Shown: one piece after another, positions 43,072 through 53,292 of the stretch
How positions within the stretch are numbered: the stretch's first letter is position 1
Layout: each line of letters begins with the position of its first letter
NCBI RefSeq assembly: GCF_000716545.1
Contig: NZ_JNWZ01000022.1
Location: 1 to 64,000 of the forward strand
Length of the DNA stretch: 64,000 nucleotides
DNA from: Kitasatospora phosalacinea
Lineage (GTDB): Bacteria; Actinomycetota; Actinomycetes; Streptomycetales; Streptomycetaceae
Reading direction: 5' to 3'
Program-made: the position numbers and the translations under genes
Notes under the pieces: model-generated
Told to the model about the DNA's origin: nothing
What the model saw: the letters and a program-made list of their open reading frames with translations, nothing else
The model's database searches: none

Positions 43072-43302
43072 TCGGCGTTCTCTGTCCCAGAACGGCAACA
43101 GGCGGCCCCCGGCGGGATCCGCCCGAAGCTTTACCGCGTGATGACCGGTTGAGGGCGGACGGCGTTGGACCGGCTCCCTCGGGCATGCCATCCTTGGGTG
43201 GCAATACCGTCAAATTGTCCGATTTTGCCAGTAGTTGACCTCCGGGGCCGCGCGTCGGCGTCCGGGGGTCCTTCTGATCGCGCCCACGTGGCAGGGGAGA
43301 CC

Positions 43303-44562
43303 ATGAGCACCATCTCGCGCAGGACAGTGCTGACCGCCACCGCGGCCACGGCGGCCCTCGGCGCCGTCGCCGCCTGCTCCGGCGGAGGCGGGGGCGGCAC
43401 CGCGGACCGGCCCGGCTCCGACGGGGCCGGTTCCTCGGCCGGCGGCTCCGGCTCGACGCAGCCGACGGTCAAGGCCACCCCGCTCGGCGACGGCTCCACC
43501 GCCGACACCGGCGTCCAGCCGCACCAGCCCACTGCCGAGAAGCTCAAGCCCGGCGAGGCCCCGCCCCAGTTCGTGGTCTTCTCCTGGGACGGCGCCGGCG
43601 CCACCGACGACGGCCAGTTCACCCGCTTCCTCAAGCTCGCCGAGGAGCACAAGGCGAGCATGACCTTCTTCCTCTCCGGCATCTACACCCTGCCGAAGGA
43701 GAAGTCCTCGCTCTACCACCCGCCGCAGCACCCGGTCGGCGCCTCGGACATCCCCTTCCTCTCCGACAACGCCGTGCGCAACACCATCAAGCTGATCAGC
43801 CAGGCCTGGCTGGCCGGCCACGAGATCGGCACCCACTTCAACGGGCACTTCTGCTCCACCCGCTCCGACCACAACGGCGTCAACAAGTGGAGCCCCGAGG
43901 ACTGGGAGAGCGAGATCCAGCAGGCGGTGTCCTTCGTCACCCAGTGGCGCACCAACACCGGCTTCACCGACGTCGACCCGCTGCCCTTCGACTACAAGAA
44001 GGAGCTGATAGGCGGCCGCACCCCCTGCCTGGAGGGCCAGAAGGCCCTGCTGCCGACCGCCGCCAAACTCGGCTGGAAGTACGACGCCAGCTCCCCCGGC
44101 GGCCTGCAGATCTGGCCGCAGAAGGTCCAGGACGGCAAGATCTGGGACTTCCCCCTCCAGGGCATCCCCTTCCCCGGCCACAACTTCCAGGTCCTGTCGA
44201 TGGACTACAACATCCTCGCCAACCAGTCCGGCGGCTCCACCAAGGGCGACCCCGGCAAGTACGCCCAGTGGCGCGACCAGGCCCGCGACTCCTACCTGGC
44301 CGGCTTCGAGCGCGCCTACACCACCAACCGCGCCCCGTTCTTCGTCGGCAACCACTTCGAGCAGTGGAACGGCGGCATCTACATGGACGCCGTCGAGGAG
44401 ACCATCAAGCGGATCGCCGACAAGCCCGACGTCCGCCTGGTCTCCTTCCGGCAGCTCGTCGACTGGCTGGAGGCCCAGGACCAGTCCACCCTCCGCAAGC
44501 TGCGCACCCTCAACGTCGGCCAGGCCCCGGCCGGCGGCTGGCAGACCTTCCTCGGGTCCTAG
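43303..44562 (+). CDS. Lipoprotein with polysaccharide-deacetylase-like domain
   Basis: 419 aa from ATG 43303 (AGGGGAG upstream). The N-terminus SRRTVL then a hydrophobic stretch and GAVAAC is both Tat-like and a lipobox, with Cys25 the lipidation site. After a Gly/Ser-rich linker the NodB-like domain starts FVVFSWDGAGATDDGQF, followed by ASMTFFLSGIYTL and HEIGTHFNGHFC (the metal-binding His-x-x-x-His box). In motif 1 the usual TFDDG is replaced by SWDG, so the normal base Asp is missing. Expected to sit on the outer membrane face and act on cell-wall polysaccharide or a related sugar. Confidence 0.82.
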   Translation: MSTISRRTVLTATAATAALGAVAACSGGGGGGTADRPGSDGAGSSAGGSGSTQPTVKATPLGDGSTADTGVQPHQPTAEKLKPGEAPPQFVVFSWDGAGATDDGQFTRFLKLAEEHKASMTFFLSGIYTLPKEKSSLYHPPQHPVGASDIPFLSDNAVRNTIKLISQAWLAGHEIGTHFNGHFCSTRSDHNGVNKWSPEDWESEIQQAVSFVTQWRTNTGFTDVDPLPFDYKKELIGGRTPCLEGQKALLPTAAKLGWKYDASSPGGLQIWPQKVQDGKIWDFPLQGIPFPGHNFQVLSMDYNILANQSGGSTKGDPGKYAQWRDQARDSYLAGFERAYTTNRAPFFVGNHFEQWNGGIYMDAVEETIKRIADKPDVRLVSFRQLVDWLEAQDQSTLRKLRTLNVGQAPAGGWQTFLGS

Positions 44563-45413
44563 AGCAGCGCCGCCGCCAGCCTCTCCGACCGGATGATCGA
44601 GTAGTGGTTGGTGTCCGGCACCAGCTCGGCCGGGAGCCCGACCTTCGCCGCGGCCAGCCGGTCGGGGTCGTAGAGGGCCTGGGGCTCGTCCAGCAGGCCG
44701 CGCTGCGCGTACAGGAAGCGGGTGGGGACGGTCAGGCGGTGGATCGCGCCGGCGGCTTCCGGGTCGAGCAGGACCTGGGCGCCGTCGGTGGTGATCGCCT
44801 CGTGGACGCAGGAGGAGACCAGCTCGGGGGCCTCGCCGACCAGGTCGCGCTGGGTGTAGGCGTCGAGTTCGGCGGTCCACGGGTCGAACGCGGGGTGGGC
44901 CCGCCAGAACGCGCGGTACGCCTCGCGGTCGGGGAAGGTCATCGAGAGCCGGGCCAGCGCCGGGCCGAGGACGGCGGCCAGCGCGTCCTGCTCGCTGACG
45001 CCGGGCGGCAGCGGGAAGGTGACGGCGCCGTCGACCAGGGTGAGCGCGCCGACCAGGCCCGGGTGCCTGGTCGCGGTGAGGGCGCAGACCCAGGCGCCCA
45101 TCGAGTGGCCGACCAGCCGGACCGGCCCCGCGTCCAGGGCGGTGACCAGCGCGGCGACGTCCTCCGCGTGGCGGGCCAGGCCCCAGGGGCCCGGCAGGTC
45201 GCGGCTGGCGGCGCGCCCGCGCAGGTCGGGGGCGTACAGCGAGACCCGGCCGTCGAGCAGCCGGGCCAGGGCGGCCCAGGCCAGCGCGTTGGCGGTGATG
45301 CCGTGCACGGCGACCACCACGGGCGCGTCGGGGACGGTCGCGGGCCAGTGCAGGACGGCGAGGCCGCCGCCGTCGACGGGGACGGTCAGGGCGGTGGGCT
45401 GGGGGCTGGTCAT
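44559..45413 (-). CDS. Alpha/beta hydrolase, last gene of the liv-type operon
   Basis: 284 aa from ATG 45413, overlapping the stop of the upstream livM-type gene (ATGA). Fold markers: VVVAVHGITANALAW (oxyanion HG), the nucleophile elbow GHSMGAW (Ser near residue 100), VPTRFLYAQRG and the catalytic His in VPDTNHYSII. Cytosolic esterase, lipase-like or amidase activity is likely. Its tight coupling to an amino-acid-type importer suggests it hydrolyses the imported compound; this is inference. Its stop codon shares the bases CTAG with the convergent deacetylase stop. Confidence 0.87.
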   Translation of the reverse strand: MTSPQPTALTVPVDGGGLAVLHWPATVPDAPVVVAVHGITANALAWAALARLLDGRVSLYAPDLRGRAASRDLPGPWGLARHAEDVAALVTALDAGPVRLVGHSMGAWVCALTATRHPGLVGALTLVDGAVTFPLPPGVSEQDALAAVLGPALARLSMTFPDREAYRAFWRAHPAFDPWTAELDAYTQRDLVGEAPELVSSCVHEAITTDGAQVLLDPEAAGAIHRLTVPTRFLYAQRGLLDEPQALYDPDRLAAAKVGLPAELVPDTNHYSIIRSERLAAALL

Positions 45414-46480
45414 GCGGCGCCTTCCGGTACGGCGGTGACGGGGGCGGCGGCCCGGGCGGCCCGGCCGGGGCGCAGTCGGGCGGGGAGCGCGGCGAGGCCG
45501 CCGGGCAGCAGGTGGACCACGGCGACGAAGAGCGTACCGAGCAGGAACAGCGGCTGGGAGAGCGGAACCCGCAGCACGGAGGGCAGTTCGGCGACGGAGC
45601 CGGAGTTGGCGAGGTCGCCGAGCCGGTGCGCGGCCCAGGTGTACAGGACGCCGCCGAGCAGCGGCCCCCAGCGGGTGCCGGAGCCGCCGAGCACCACCAT
45701 CACCAGCAGGGCGAGCGTCGCGTCGGAGCCCGCGGCCTGCGGGGTCGCGCCGCCGGTGAGCAGCAGGTACACCACGCCGCCGGCGCCGGCCAGCGCGCCG
45801 GAGACGGTGAACGCGACGAGCTTGAAGCCGTACGGGCGCAGGCCCAGCACCTCGACCCGGCGCTCGTTCTCCCGGATGCCGGCCCAGACCCGGCCGGTGG
45901 GCGAGGAGACCGTCCAGTGCACCACGGCCAGCACCAGGACCAGGTAGGCGAGGGCGATCCAGTACAGGTTGGCGGTGTTCTGGATGCCGATCAGCGCGTC
46001 CGGCAGGTGTTCGGCGGGGGCGGAGCGGCCCTCCTCGCCGCCGGTGTACCCGCCGGGGTTGCGCTGCACCAGGATCGCCCCGGCCTGGGCGAAGGCGAGG
46101 GTGACCATGGAGAAGCCGATGCCGGTGACCCGCAGCGAGACCGCGCCCAGGACCAGGGCCAGCAGGACCGAGCAGGCGGTGCCGAGCAGCGCGGCCGGGA
46201 CGAAGCCGAGGCCGAACTCCAGCATCGCCAGGTCGGTGGCGTACAGGCCGGTGGCGAAGTAGAGGGCGTGGCCGAAGGAGAGCAGCCCGGTGCGGCCGAG
46301 CAGCAGGTCGTAGCCGGTGGCGAGGCCGCCGTAGAGCAGGCACAGGGCGATCAGTTGCAGGCTGCCGGGGCTGCCGAGCGGCCCGTCGAGCAGGCCGGGC
46401 AGCGGCAGGGCGCTGTACGGCGCGGCGGCCAGGGCGAGCAGCAGGGCCAGCGGCCACCAGCGCTTGAGGTGGGTGGTCAC
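45410..46480 (-). CDS. livM: Branched-chain amino-acid-type ABC permease (LivM)
   Basis: 356 aa from GTG 46480 in a GTGA overlap with livH. Eight to ten membrane helices; family blocks LLLGRTGLLSFGHALYFATG, GIGFSMVTLAFAQAG, GIRENERRVEVLG (EAA-type coupling loop) and LAGAGGVVYLLLTGG. It forms the membrane channel with LivH. The C-terminus is an Ala/Arg-rich cytoplasmic tail. Substrate is assumed to be a branched-chain or related amino acid, amide or short peptide. Confidence 0.9.
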   Translation of the reverse strand: MTTHLKRWWPLALLLALAAAPYSALPLPGLLDGPLGSPGSLQLIALCLLYGGLATGYDLLLGRTGLLSFGHALYFATGLYATDLAMLEFGLGFVPAALLGTACSVLLALVLGAVSLRVTGIGFSMVTLAFAQAGAILVQRNPGGYTGGEEGRSAPAEHLPDALIGIQNTANLYWIALAYLVLVLAVVHWTVSSPTGRVWAGIRENERRVEVLGLRPYGFKLVAFTVSGALAGAGGVVYLLLTGGATPQAAGSDATLALLVMVVLGGSGTRWGPLLGGVLYTWAAHRLGDLANSGSVAELPSVLRVPLSQPLFLLGTLFVAVVHLLPGGLAALPARLRPGRAARAAAPVTAVPEGAA

Positions 46481-47339
46481 GCGAGTCTCCCGGTGAGTCC
46501 GCGGGGCTTGACGAGCAGGAGGACGGCGAGCAGGACGACCACGGAGAGGTCGCCGAGGCCCGCTGCCGTGTAGTAGTTGGCGAACTGCTGGACGAGGCCG
46601 ACGCCGACCGAGGCGACGGCGGCGCCGGTGACCGAGCCCATGCCGCCCATCACGACCACCACGAAGGCGAAGACCAGCAGGCCGGTGCCCTGGGAGGGGT
46701 TGACGGAGCCGAAGTAGAGGCCGGCCAGGGCTCCGCCGAGCGAGGCGGCGGCGCCGCCGATGGCGAAGACCAGGGTGAAGGCCCTGCGGACGTCGATGCC
46801 GAGGGCGGTGACCATGGCGCGGTCCTCGACGCCGGCCCGCACGATCAGGCCGTAGCGGGTCCTCGCCAGGAAGAGCCGCAGCAGGAGCAGGACGGCGAGG
46901 GCGGCGGCGATCAGCACGAAGCGGTTGACCGGGACGGCCGCGCCGAGCAGGTCGACGGTGCCGGACAGCGCGGCGGGCTGCGGGAAGGGGCGGGCGTCGG
47001 AGCCCCAGACGCCCGTGATCAGGGCGGGCAGGGCGAGCCCGACGCCGACGGTGGCCAGGATCTGGTCGCGGGGGCGGGCGTACAGCGGGCGGATCAGGGC
47101 GAGTTCGAGCAGCACGGAGGCGGCGGTGCCGACCAGGACGCCGAACGGGACGGCCGGCCAGAAGCCCAGGCCGCCGTCGGTGGCGGCCCACCAGGCGGCG
47201 TAGGCGCCGATGGAGAGCAGCGCGCCGTGGGCGAAGTTGAGCACGTCCATCAGGCCGAAGATCAGCGAGAGGCCGGAGGCGATCAGGAAGTACAGTGCGC
47301 CGAGTCCGAGTCCGGTGCAGGTGAGCAGGACGACGGTGT

Positions 47340-47343
<4 letters not shown>
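46477..47343 (-). CDS. livH: Branched-chain amino-acid-type ABC permease (LivH)
   Basis: 288 aa from ATG 47343. Family blocks: SGLSLIFGLMDVLNFAHGAL at the N-terminus, GVEDRAMVTALGIDVRRAF (EAA-type loop) and VVVMGGMGSVTGAAVAS. The four-base overlap with livM (GTGA at 46477-46480) and with livF (ATGA at 47340-47343) shows tight translational coupling. Membrane partner of LivM. Confidence 0.92.
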
Positions 47344-48070
<727 letters not shown>

Positions 48071-48074
<4 letters not shown>

Positions 48075-48829
48075 AGCGCCTCCCCGAGGTAGGCCCCCTG
48101 GACGGTGGCGTCGGCCATCACGGCGTCGGGGGTGTCGAGTGCGAGCAGGGTGCCGTGGTGCATCACGGCGAGCCGGTCGGCCAGGCCGAGCAGGACGTCC
48201 ATGTGGTGCTCGACCATCAGGACGGTGCGGCCCTGCTCCCGGTGGACGGAGCGGATCAGCTCGACCAGCGCGGGCACCTCCTCGGCGCTGACCCCGGCCA
48301 TCGGCTCGTCCAGCAGGATCAGCCGCGGCTCGCCGACCAGCAGCACCGCCAGTTCGAGCTTGCGCTTGCCGCCGTGCGAGAGGGAGCCGGCGAGGTGGTC
48401 GGCGCGGTCGGCCAGGCCGGTGCGCTCCAGCGTCCGCTCCACCTGCTGCCGGTAGCGGCTCGCGCGCCGCCAGATCCGGTAGGAGGCGCCCGGTCCGGCG
48501 GCGGCCTGGGCGGCGAGGCGGACGTGGTCGGCGACGGTGAGGCCGGGCCACAGCGAGGAGGTCTGGAAGGTCCGGCCCAGGCCCCGCCGGGCCCGGGCGG
48601 GCACCGGGAGGGCGGTGATGTCGGCGCCGTCCAGGTGCAGCGTCCCGTGCGTGGCGGGGTGGATGCCGGAGACCAGGTTGAACAGGGAGGTCTTGCCCGC
48701 CCCGTTCGGGCCGATGAAGGCGACGAACTCGCCCTCGGCGACGTCGAGGCTGACGTCCCGGACGATCGGGACGCCGCGGACGGACCAGCCGAGGCCGTCC
48801 AGCCGCAGGACCGGGGCGGGGGCGGCCAT
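48071..48829 (-). CDS. livG: ABC transporter ATPase (LivG)
   Basis: 252 aa from ATG 48829. Walker A GPNGAGKTS, Q loop in GLGRTFQTSSLW, signature LSHGGKRKLELA (LSHG instead of LSGG, typical of LivG), Walker B LILLDEPMAGV and H loop VEHHMDVL. The start codon is five bases after the livK stop, with no strong ribosome site, so translation is probably coupled. Second ATPase of the importer. Confidence 0.92.
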
Positions 48830-48834
48830 GCCGC

Positions 48835-50079
48835 TCAGCCCGCCGACTTGGCGACCGGCGGGGCGACCTGGTCGGCGCTCAGGACCTTCTCGGCGGTCGG
48901 CTTGGCGTCGGCGCCGGTGCCGGTCAGCTTGACCTGGAACATCGGCTGCAGCAGCGCGTGGTCCTCGGCGCGGACGGTCAGCCGGCCCTTGACGCCGTCG
49001 AAGCTCCAGCCCTCCAGGGCCTTCACCAGGGCGTCGGTGTCGGCGTCGGAGCCCTTGTTGGCCTCCAGCGCGTGCACCACCATCTGGGCGGCGGTGAAGC
49101 CGTCGGGGGTGAACAGGTCGGGCTTGGAGCCGGCCTTGGTGACGGCGTCGGTCATCGCCAGTTCGGCCTCGGTGCCGCCCGCCGCGCCCGCGAAGTAGTG
49201 GTTCAGGAAGTCGATCTTCTCGGCGGCGGGGCCGAACAGCGGGTAGGAGGCGGCCACGTCCAGGCCGGTGACCACCTTGGTCGCGGAGAACACGTCCTGC
49301 TGGTTGAGCGAGGTCCACAGCGCGGAGGCGGTGTCGCCGGCCCAGGCCACGTACAGCAGGTCGGGCTTCGCGGCCTTGGCCTGGGTGGCGAACGGCGTCA
49401 GGTCGGTGGCGGACGGCGGGGCCAGCACGGCGTCCACGCTCGCGCCCCCGCCGCCCAGCACCTCCTTCACGGCGGCCACGTTGGCCTGCCCGAAGGCGTT
49501 GTCCTGGGCCAGCACGGTGACCTTCTTGCCCTTGGCGTCGCCGATGAACGAGGCCGCCGCCCTGGTGTCCTGGTACGACTGGCGCCCGGAGCGGAAGGTG
49601 TACTTGTTCAGGCCGGTGACCTTGTCGGCGGCGGCCGGGCCGGAGATGAACAGCACCTTGTTCTGCGCGGCGATCGGCCCGACCTGCAGCGCCACCCCGG
49701 AGGCGGTGGAGCCCGCCAGGATCCGGACGTTCTTGCCGATCAGGTCCTTGGCCGCGGAGACCGCCTTCGCCGGGTCGCCCGCGTCGTCCTGCTCGGTGAT
49801 CTCCACCGGGTGCCCGTCCACCGCGCCGGTGCCCTTGGTGGCGTACGCCAGGCCCGCCTTGAAGCCCTCCAGGTACTGCTTCCCGTACGCGGCCAGCGGG
49901 CCGGTCCTGGAGTACACCAGGCCGACCTTGACCGGGCCGGTGCCGCCCCCGCCGCCACCGGTCTCGGCCGGGGTGCCCGCGGTGCCGGCCTTCGCGCAGC
50001 CCGCGGCGAGCAGCGCGCAGGCGGCCAGCGCGGCGAGCCTGCGGGCGGGGCGTCTGTGGGTGGCGTCCGTGACTGGCAT
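48835..50079 (-). CDS. livK: Substrate-binding lipoprotein of the liv-type importer (LivK)
   Basis: 414 aa from ATG 50079 with AGGAG 9 bases upstream. Lipobox LLAAGC (Cys near residue 27), then a Gly-rich spacer and a type I periplasmic-binding fold: VKVGLVYSRTGPLAAYGKQ, ILAGSTASGVALQVGPIA, FRSGRQSYQDTRAAASFI and the later TDALVKALEGWSFDGVKG. It captures the substrate outside the membrane. First gene of livKGFHM plus hydrolase; the promoter lies in 50080-50290, where a CACCGCC/GGCGGTG dyad (50189-50209) is visible. Confidence 0.92.
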   Translation of the reverse strand: MPVTDATHRRPARRLAALAACALLAAGCAKAGTAGTPAETGGGGGGTGPVKVGLVYSRTGPLAAYGKQYLEGFKAGLAYATKGTGAVDGHPVEITEQDDAGDPAKAVSAAKDLIGKNVRILAGSTASGVALQVGPIAAQNKVLFISGPAAADKVTGLNKYTFRSGRQSYQDTRAAASFIGDAKGKKVTVLAQDNAFGQANVAAVKEVLGGGGASVDAVLAPPSATDLTPFATQAKAAKPDLLYVAWAGDTASALWTSLNQQDVFSATKVVTGLDVAASYPLFGPAAEKIDFLNHYFAGAAGGTEAELAMTDAVTKAGSKPDLFTPDGFTAAQMVVHALEANKGSDADTDALVKALEGWSFDGVKGRLTVRAEDHALLQPMFQVKLTGTGADAKPTAEKVLSADQVAPPVAKSAG

Positions 50080-50293
50080 GGTGGGGCTCCTGACGTGCCG
50101 GTGCTGGTGGGATGCCGGAACCGTAGGGGCGCGCCCCCGGGGACGACATGTGACGGGCACACGCATCGGCCGCCCGCGCTGTGTGGCTCACCGCCATGTC
50201 GCGGCGGTGCCCGGCCCGGAGTGTGCGGCGGCCACATGGTGCGGGCGCCCGCCGTGGGGCCGCCTGCCATAGGGGGGAGCCCCCGGGCGTGCG

Positions 50294-50327
50294 GAAGGGG
50301 GCCCGCCGACGACGGCGGGCCCCCTTC
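50294..50327 (-). terminator. Terminator of ung
   Basis: Perfect 15-bp stem with arms 50294-50308 and 50313-50327 and loop ACGA. It lies 13 bases downstream of the ung stop codon (reading leftward). Confidence 0.85.
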
Positions 50328-50340
50328 GCGGTGCTGCGGG

Positions 50341-51051
50341 CTACTTCTCCAGGTTCGGGATCTGCCAGTCGACCGGCTTCTGGCCGAAGCCCTCCAGCGC
50401 CTCGTTGATCTGCGAGAACGGCTTGCTGCCGAAGAACAGCTTCGCGGACAGCGGCGAGGGGTGCGCGCCCTGGACGACCACGTGCCGCTCGGTGTCGATC
50501 AGCGGGAGCTTCTTCTTCGCGTAGCCGCCCCACAGCACGAACACGCAGGGCTCCTCGCGGGCGCTCACCGCCTTGATCACCGCGTCGGTGAACTTCTCCC
50601 AGCCCTTGTTCTTGTGCGAGTTGGCCTCGTGCGCCCGCACCGTGAGCACCGCGTTGAGCAGCAGCACGCCCTGCTCGGCCCACGGCATCAGGTACCCGTT
50701 GTCCGGGACGGTCAGGCCCAGGTCGGTGTGCAGCTCCTTGTAGATGTTGCGCAGCGACGGCGGGATCCTGACGCCCGGCAGCACGGAGAAGCTCATGCCG
50801 TGCGCCTGGCCGTTGTCGTGGTACGGGTCCTGGCCGAGGATCAGCACCTTGACGTCCTGGTACGGCGTCGCCTCCAGCGCCGAGAACTCCTGCCCGGCGG
50901 GCGGGAACACCTCGTGCTCGGCCCGCTCGGCGGCCAGGAACCCGGCCAGCTGCGCGTAGTAGGGCTTGCCGGTCTCCTCGGCCAGCACCCCCTGCCAGGA
51001 CGCGGGCAGTTCCGGCACGCCGCCCGTGGACGCCTCGGCCAGCTCCGTCAC
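50341..51051 (-). CDS. ung: Uracil-DNA glycosylase, family 1
   Basis: 236 aa from GTG 51051 with GGGAGG 7 bases upstream. The water-activating loop GQDPYHD (Asp75), the 4-Pro-type loop PPSLRNIYKEL, LLLNAVLTVR (uracil-specificity Asn) and the intercalating HPSPLSA (His near 196) are all present. It removes uracil from DNA in base-excision repair. Monocistronic, with a strong terminator. Confidence 0.97.
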   Translation of the reverse strand: MTELAEASTGGVPELPASWQGVLAEETGKPYYAQLAGFLAAERAEHEVFPPAGQEFSALEATPYQDVKVLILGQDPYHDNGQAHGMSFSVLPGVRIPPSLRNIYKELHTDLGLTVPDNGYLMPWAEQGVLLLNAVLTVRAHEANSHKNKGWEKFTDAVIKAVSAREEPCVFVLWGGYAKKKLPLIDTERHVVVQGAHPSPLSAKLFFGSKPFSQINEALEGFGQKPVDWQIPNLEK

Positions 51052-51393
51052 GTTGTACCTCCCACCGGCCGCACCGCGCGGCGGCCGCTCTCACTCGTAC
51101 GTCGGGCGGGCCCGTCCCGGACCCGCTGCGGTGAACGCTACACAGTCGCGCCGACACACCGCGTCGGCCCCGGCCGCGCGGTCGGCGGCAGTTGACGGCG
51201 CGTGCGCGGAGAGCCCCCGCCCCGCCGTCCGCGCGTCCCGGGGCCGCCGGTGCGGACGCCCCTGTGTCCGACCGGCCGGGACGACTAGGCTGATCGGCGT
51301 TGGGGCAGCCTGTGGCGCCCGACCGGCCAGCGGTGTCCGGTCGGAGCGATCACGAAGATCGTTCGACCTGTGCAAGACCAAGGAGACACCCAC
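51052..51393. promoter_or_regulatory. Divergent promoters of ung and the HAD gene
   Basis: 342-base gap. A TAGGCT hexamer at 51286-51291, with TGTGTC 17 bases upstream, is a reasonable promoter for the HAD gene. The ung promoter must lie in 51060-51180 but no clear box was found. No gene or RNA is supported. Confidence 0.4.
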
Positions 51394-52173
51394 GTGGCAG
51401 ACCGCAAGCCCATCGAGACCTGGCTGACCGACATGGACGGAGTCCTCATCCACGAGGGCGTGCCGATCCCCGGGGCCGATGCCTTCATCAAGCGGCTGCG
51501 TGAGTCCGGGAAGCCCTTCCTCGTGCTCACCAACAACTCGATCTACACCCAGCGCGACCTGCACGCCCGCCTGGCCCGGATGGGCCTGGACGTGCCCGCC
51601 GAGCACATCTGGACGTCCGCGCTGGCCACCGCGAAGTTCCTGTACGACCAGCGCCCGGGCGGCACCGCGTACGTGATCGGCGAGGCCGGTCTGACCACCG
51701 CGATGCACGACGTCGGCTACGTGCTGACCGACACCGCGCCGGACTTCGTGGTGCTGGGCGAGACCCGGACGTACTCCTTCGAGGCGATGACCAAGGCCGT
51801 CCGGCTGATCAACGACGGCGCCCGGTTCATCGCCACCAACCCGGACGAGACCGGCCCGTCCGCCGAGGGCGCGCTGCCCGCGACCGGCGCGGTGGCCGCG
51901 CTGATCACCAAGGCGACCGGGGTGGATCCGTACTTCGTCGGCAAGCCGAACCCGCTGATGATGCGGGCGGGCCTGAACGCGATCGGCGCGCACTCGGAGA
52001 ACAGCGCGATGATCGGCGACCGGATGGACACCGACATCGTCTCCGGGATGGAGGCCGGCATGTCGACCTTCCTGGTGCTGACCGGCCTGACCCAGGCCGC
52101 CGAGGTCGACCGCTTCCCGTACCGGCCGACCCAGGTGGTCAACTCGATCGCCGACCTGGTCGAGCTGGTCTGA
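51394..52173 (+). CDS. HAD-IIA (NagD-like) phosphatase
   Basis: 259 aa from GTG 51394, GGAG 8 bases upstream. HAD motif I is [13 protein letters not shown] (nucleophile Asp13, acid Asp15), motif II VLTNNS, motif III Lys in VGKPNPLMM and motif [12 protein letters not shown]. The HAD-IIA cap lies between motifs II and III. NagD-type enzymes hydrolyse nucleotide or sugar phosphates; substrate unknown. Confidence 0.92.
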   Translation: MADRKPIETWLTDMDGVLIHEGVPIPGADAFIKRLRESGKPFLVLTNNSIYTQRDLHARLARMGLDVPAEHIWTSALATAKFLYDQRPGGTAYVIGEAGLTTAMHDVGYVLTDTAPDFVVLGETRTYSFEAMTKAVRLINDGARFIATNPDETGPSAEGALPATGAVAALITKATGVDPYFVGKPNPLMMRAGLNAIGAHSENSAMIGDRMDTDIVSGMEAGMSTFLVLTGLTQAAEVDRFPYRPTQVVNSIADLVELV

Positions 52174-52180
52174 CACCGCC

Positions 52181-52219
52181 CCGGAGGGCCCCGGCGCGCA
52201 CCGCGCCGGGGCCCTCCGG
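52181..52219. terminator. Bidirectional 18-bp hairpin terminator
   Basis: Arms 52181-52198 and 52202-52219 are perfectly complementary with a 3-base loop, in the 54-base gap between convergent HAD and LysR genes. One of the strongest hairpins in the window. Confidence 0.9.
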
Positions 52220-52227
52220 CGTGCGGG

Positions 52228-53169
52228 TCACGCCAGGTCGCGGGCGTCGGCGCCGGGCAGCCAGTCGCGGTCGGGGCGGTACTCCAGCCAGCGGCGGTCG
52301 CGGCCGCGCTCGGCGAAGGCGCGCAGCAGGGCGGGGACGGCGGGGTGCGGGCGTTCGCGGTGCCAGACCAGGGACCAGGCGTACAGCGGGACGGGGTCGA
52401 CCAGCGGGCGGACGGCCAGGCCGGGCGGGGCGGCTAGCGGGAGTTCGGCGGGCAGCAGGGTGCAGCCGTCGGGGAGGTCGCGGACCCGCTCCAGCAGGTG
52501 GGCCAGGCCGAGGTTGGCCTCGCCGGGCAGCAGCGGGACGCCGAAGCGTTCGCCGAACCGGGCCAGGAAGTCCAGCCGGGCCGGGTCGGCGGGCAGCACC
52601 AGCCGCAGCGCGGCCAGGTCGGCGGGGCGCAGCCGGTCGGCGCGGGCCAGCGGGTGGGCGGCCGGCAGCACCACGTCGACGGGTTCCAGCCGGACCAGTC
52701 GGTGCGCCGACTCCCGTTCGGCACCCGGCTGGTGGCGGCCGAACCCGGCGGCGATCTCACCCCGGGCCAGTGCGCCGGCGACCGCCCCGAAGTCCCGGGC
52801 GGGGCCGACCTCGACGGTCGGTCCGGTGGCGACGGCGAGCACTTCGCGCACGGTGCGCAGCGGCTCGTACAGGTGGCCCCAGACGTCCAGCCGGGCGGGT
52901 TCGGCCCGCTGCCGGACGGCGGCGACGGCAGCCTGCCCGGCGGCCAGCGCGGCCCGCGCGGGGCCGAGCAACCGGCGTCCGGCGTCGGTGAGTCGTACGG
53001 CGGCGGGGCCGCGTTCGAGCAGCCGGACGCCCAACTCCCGCTCCAGGGCGGCGATCCGCTTGGAGGCGGCCTGCTGGCTGATCGCCAACTGCTCGGCGGC
53101 GCGCCCGAAGTGGCGCTGCTCGGCGACGGCGACGAAGGCTCGCAGCTGTCGCGGGTCGGGGTCGTCCAT
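52228..53169 (-). CDS. LysR-family transcriptional regulator
   Basis: 313 aa. N-terminal LysR winged helix: RQLRAFVAVAEQRHFGRAAE, LAISQQAASKRIAALERELG and LLERGPAAVRLTDAGRRLL. The rest is the periplasmic-binding-like inducer domain. It is divergent from the quinone oxidoreductase/SnoaL pair; the 123-base gap contains a perfect 9-bp dyad plus a third half-site, so it very likely controls itself and that pair. Confidence 0.93.
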   Translation of the reverse strand: MDDPDPRQLRAFVAVAEQRHFGRAAEQLAISQQAASKRIAALERELGVRLLERGPAAVRLTDAGRRLLGPARAALAAGQAAVAAVRQRAEPARLDVWGHLYEPLRTVREVLAVATGPTVEVGPARDFGAVAGALARGEIAAGFGRHQPGAERESAHRLVRLEPVDVVLPAAHPLARADRLRPADLAALRLVLPADPARLDFLARFGERFGVPLLPGEANLGLAHLLERVRDLPDGCTLLPAELPLAAPPGLAVRPLVDPVPLYAWSLVWHRERPHPAVPALLRAFAERGRDRRWLEYRPDRDWLPGADARDLA

Positions 53170-53183
53170 CGCCCCATCATCAC

Positions 53184-53220
53184 CGACAACCGCCGGTTGT
53201 CGTGGGGCCGTTCCGGTTGT
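53184..53220. promoter_or_regulatory. LysR operator candidate
   Basis: Perfect dyad CGACAACCG-C-CGGTTGTCG (53184-53202) and a repeated half-site CCGGTTGT at 53193-53200 and 53213-53220, 20 bases (two helical turns) apart. This is the typical layout of LysR recognition and activation sites. Confidence 0.65.
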
Positions 53221-53292
53221 TGGACCCTCCCCGGGCCCGGGCCGTTGACTGGGGTCGTCACCGAACGGCCCGTACGAGCAGGGGAGTCACCG

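Noticed and set aside
50149..50210. Crp-type operator (GTG-N5-CAC patterns) upstream of livK
   Set aside because: The spacer is 5, not the 6 expected for the Streptomyces Crp motif, and such short GC-rich dyads are frequent here.
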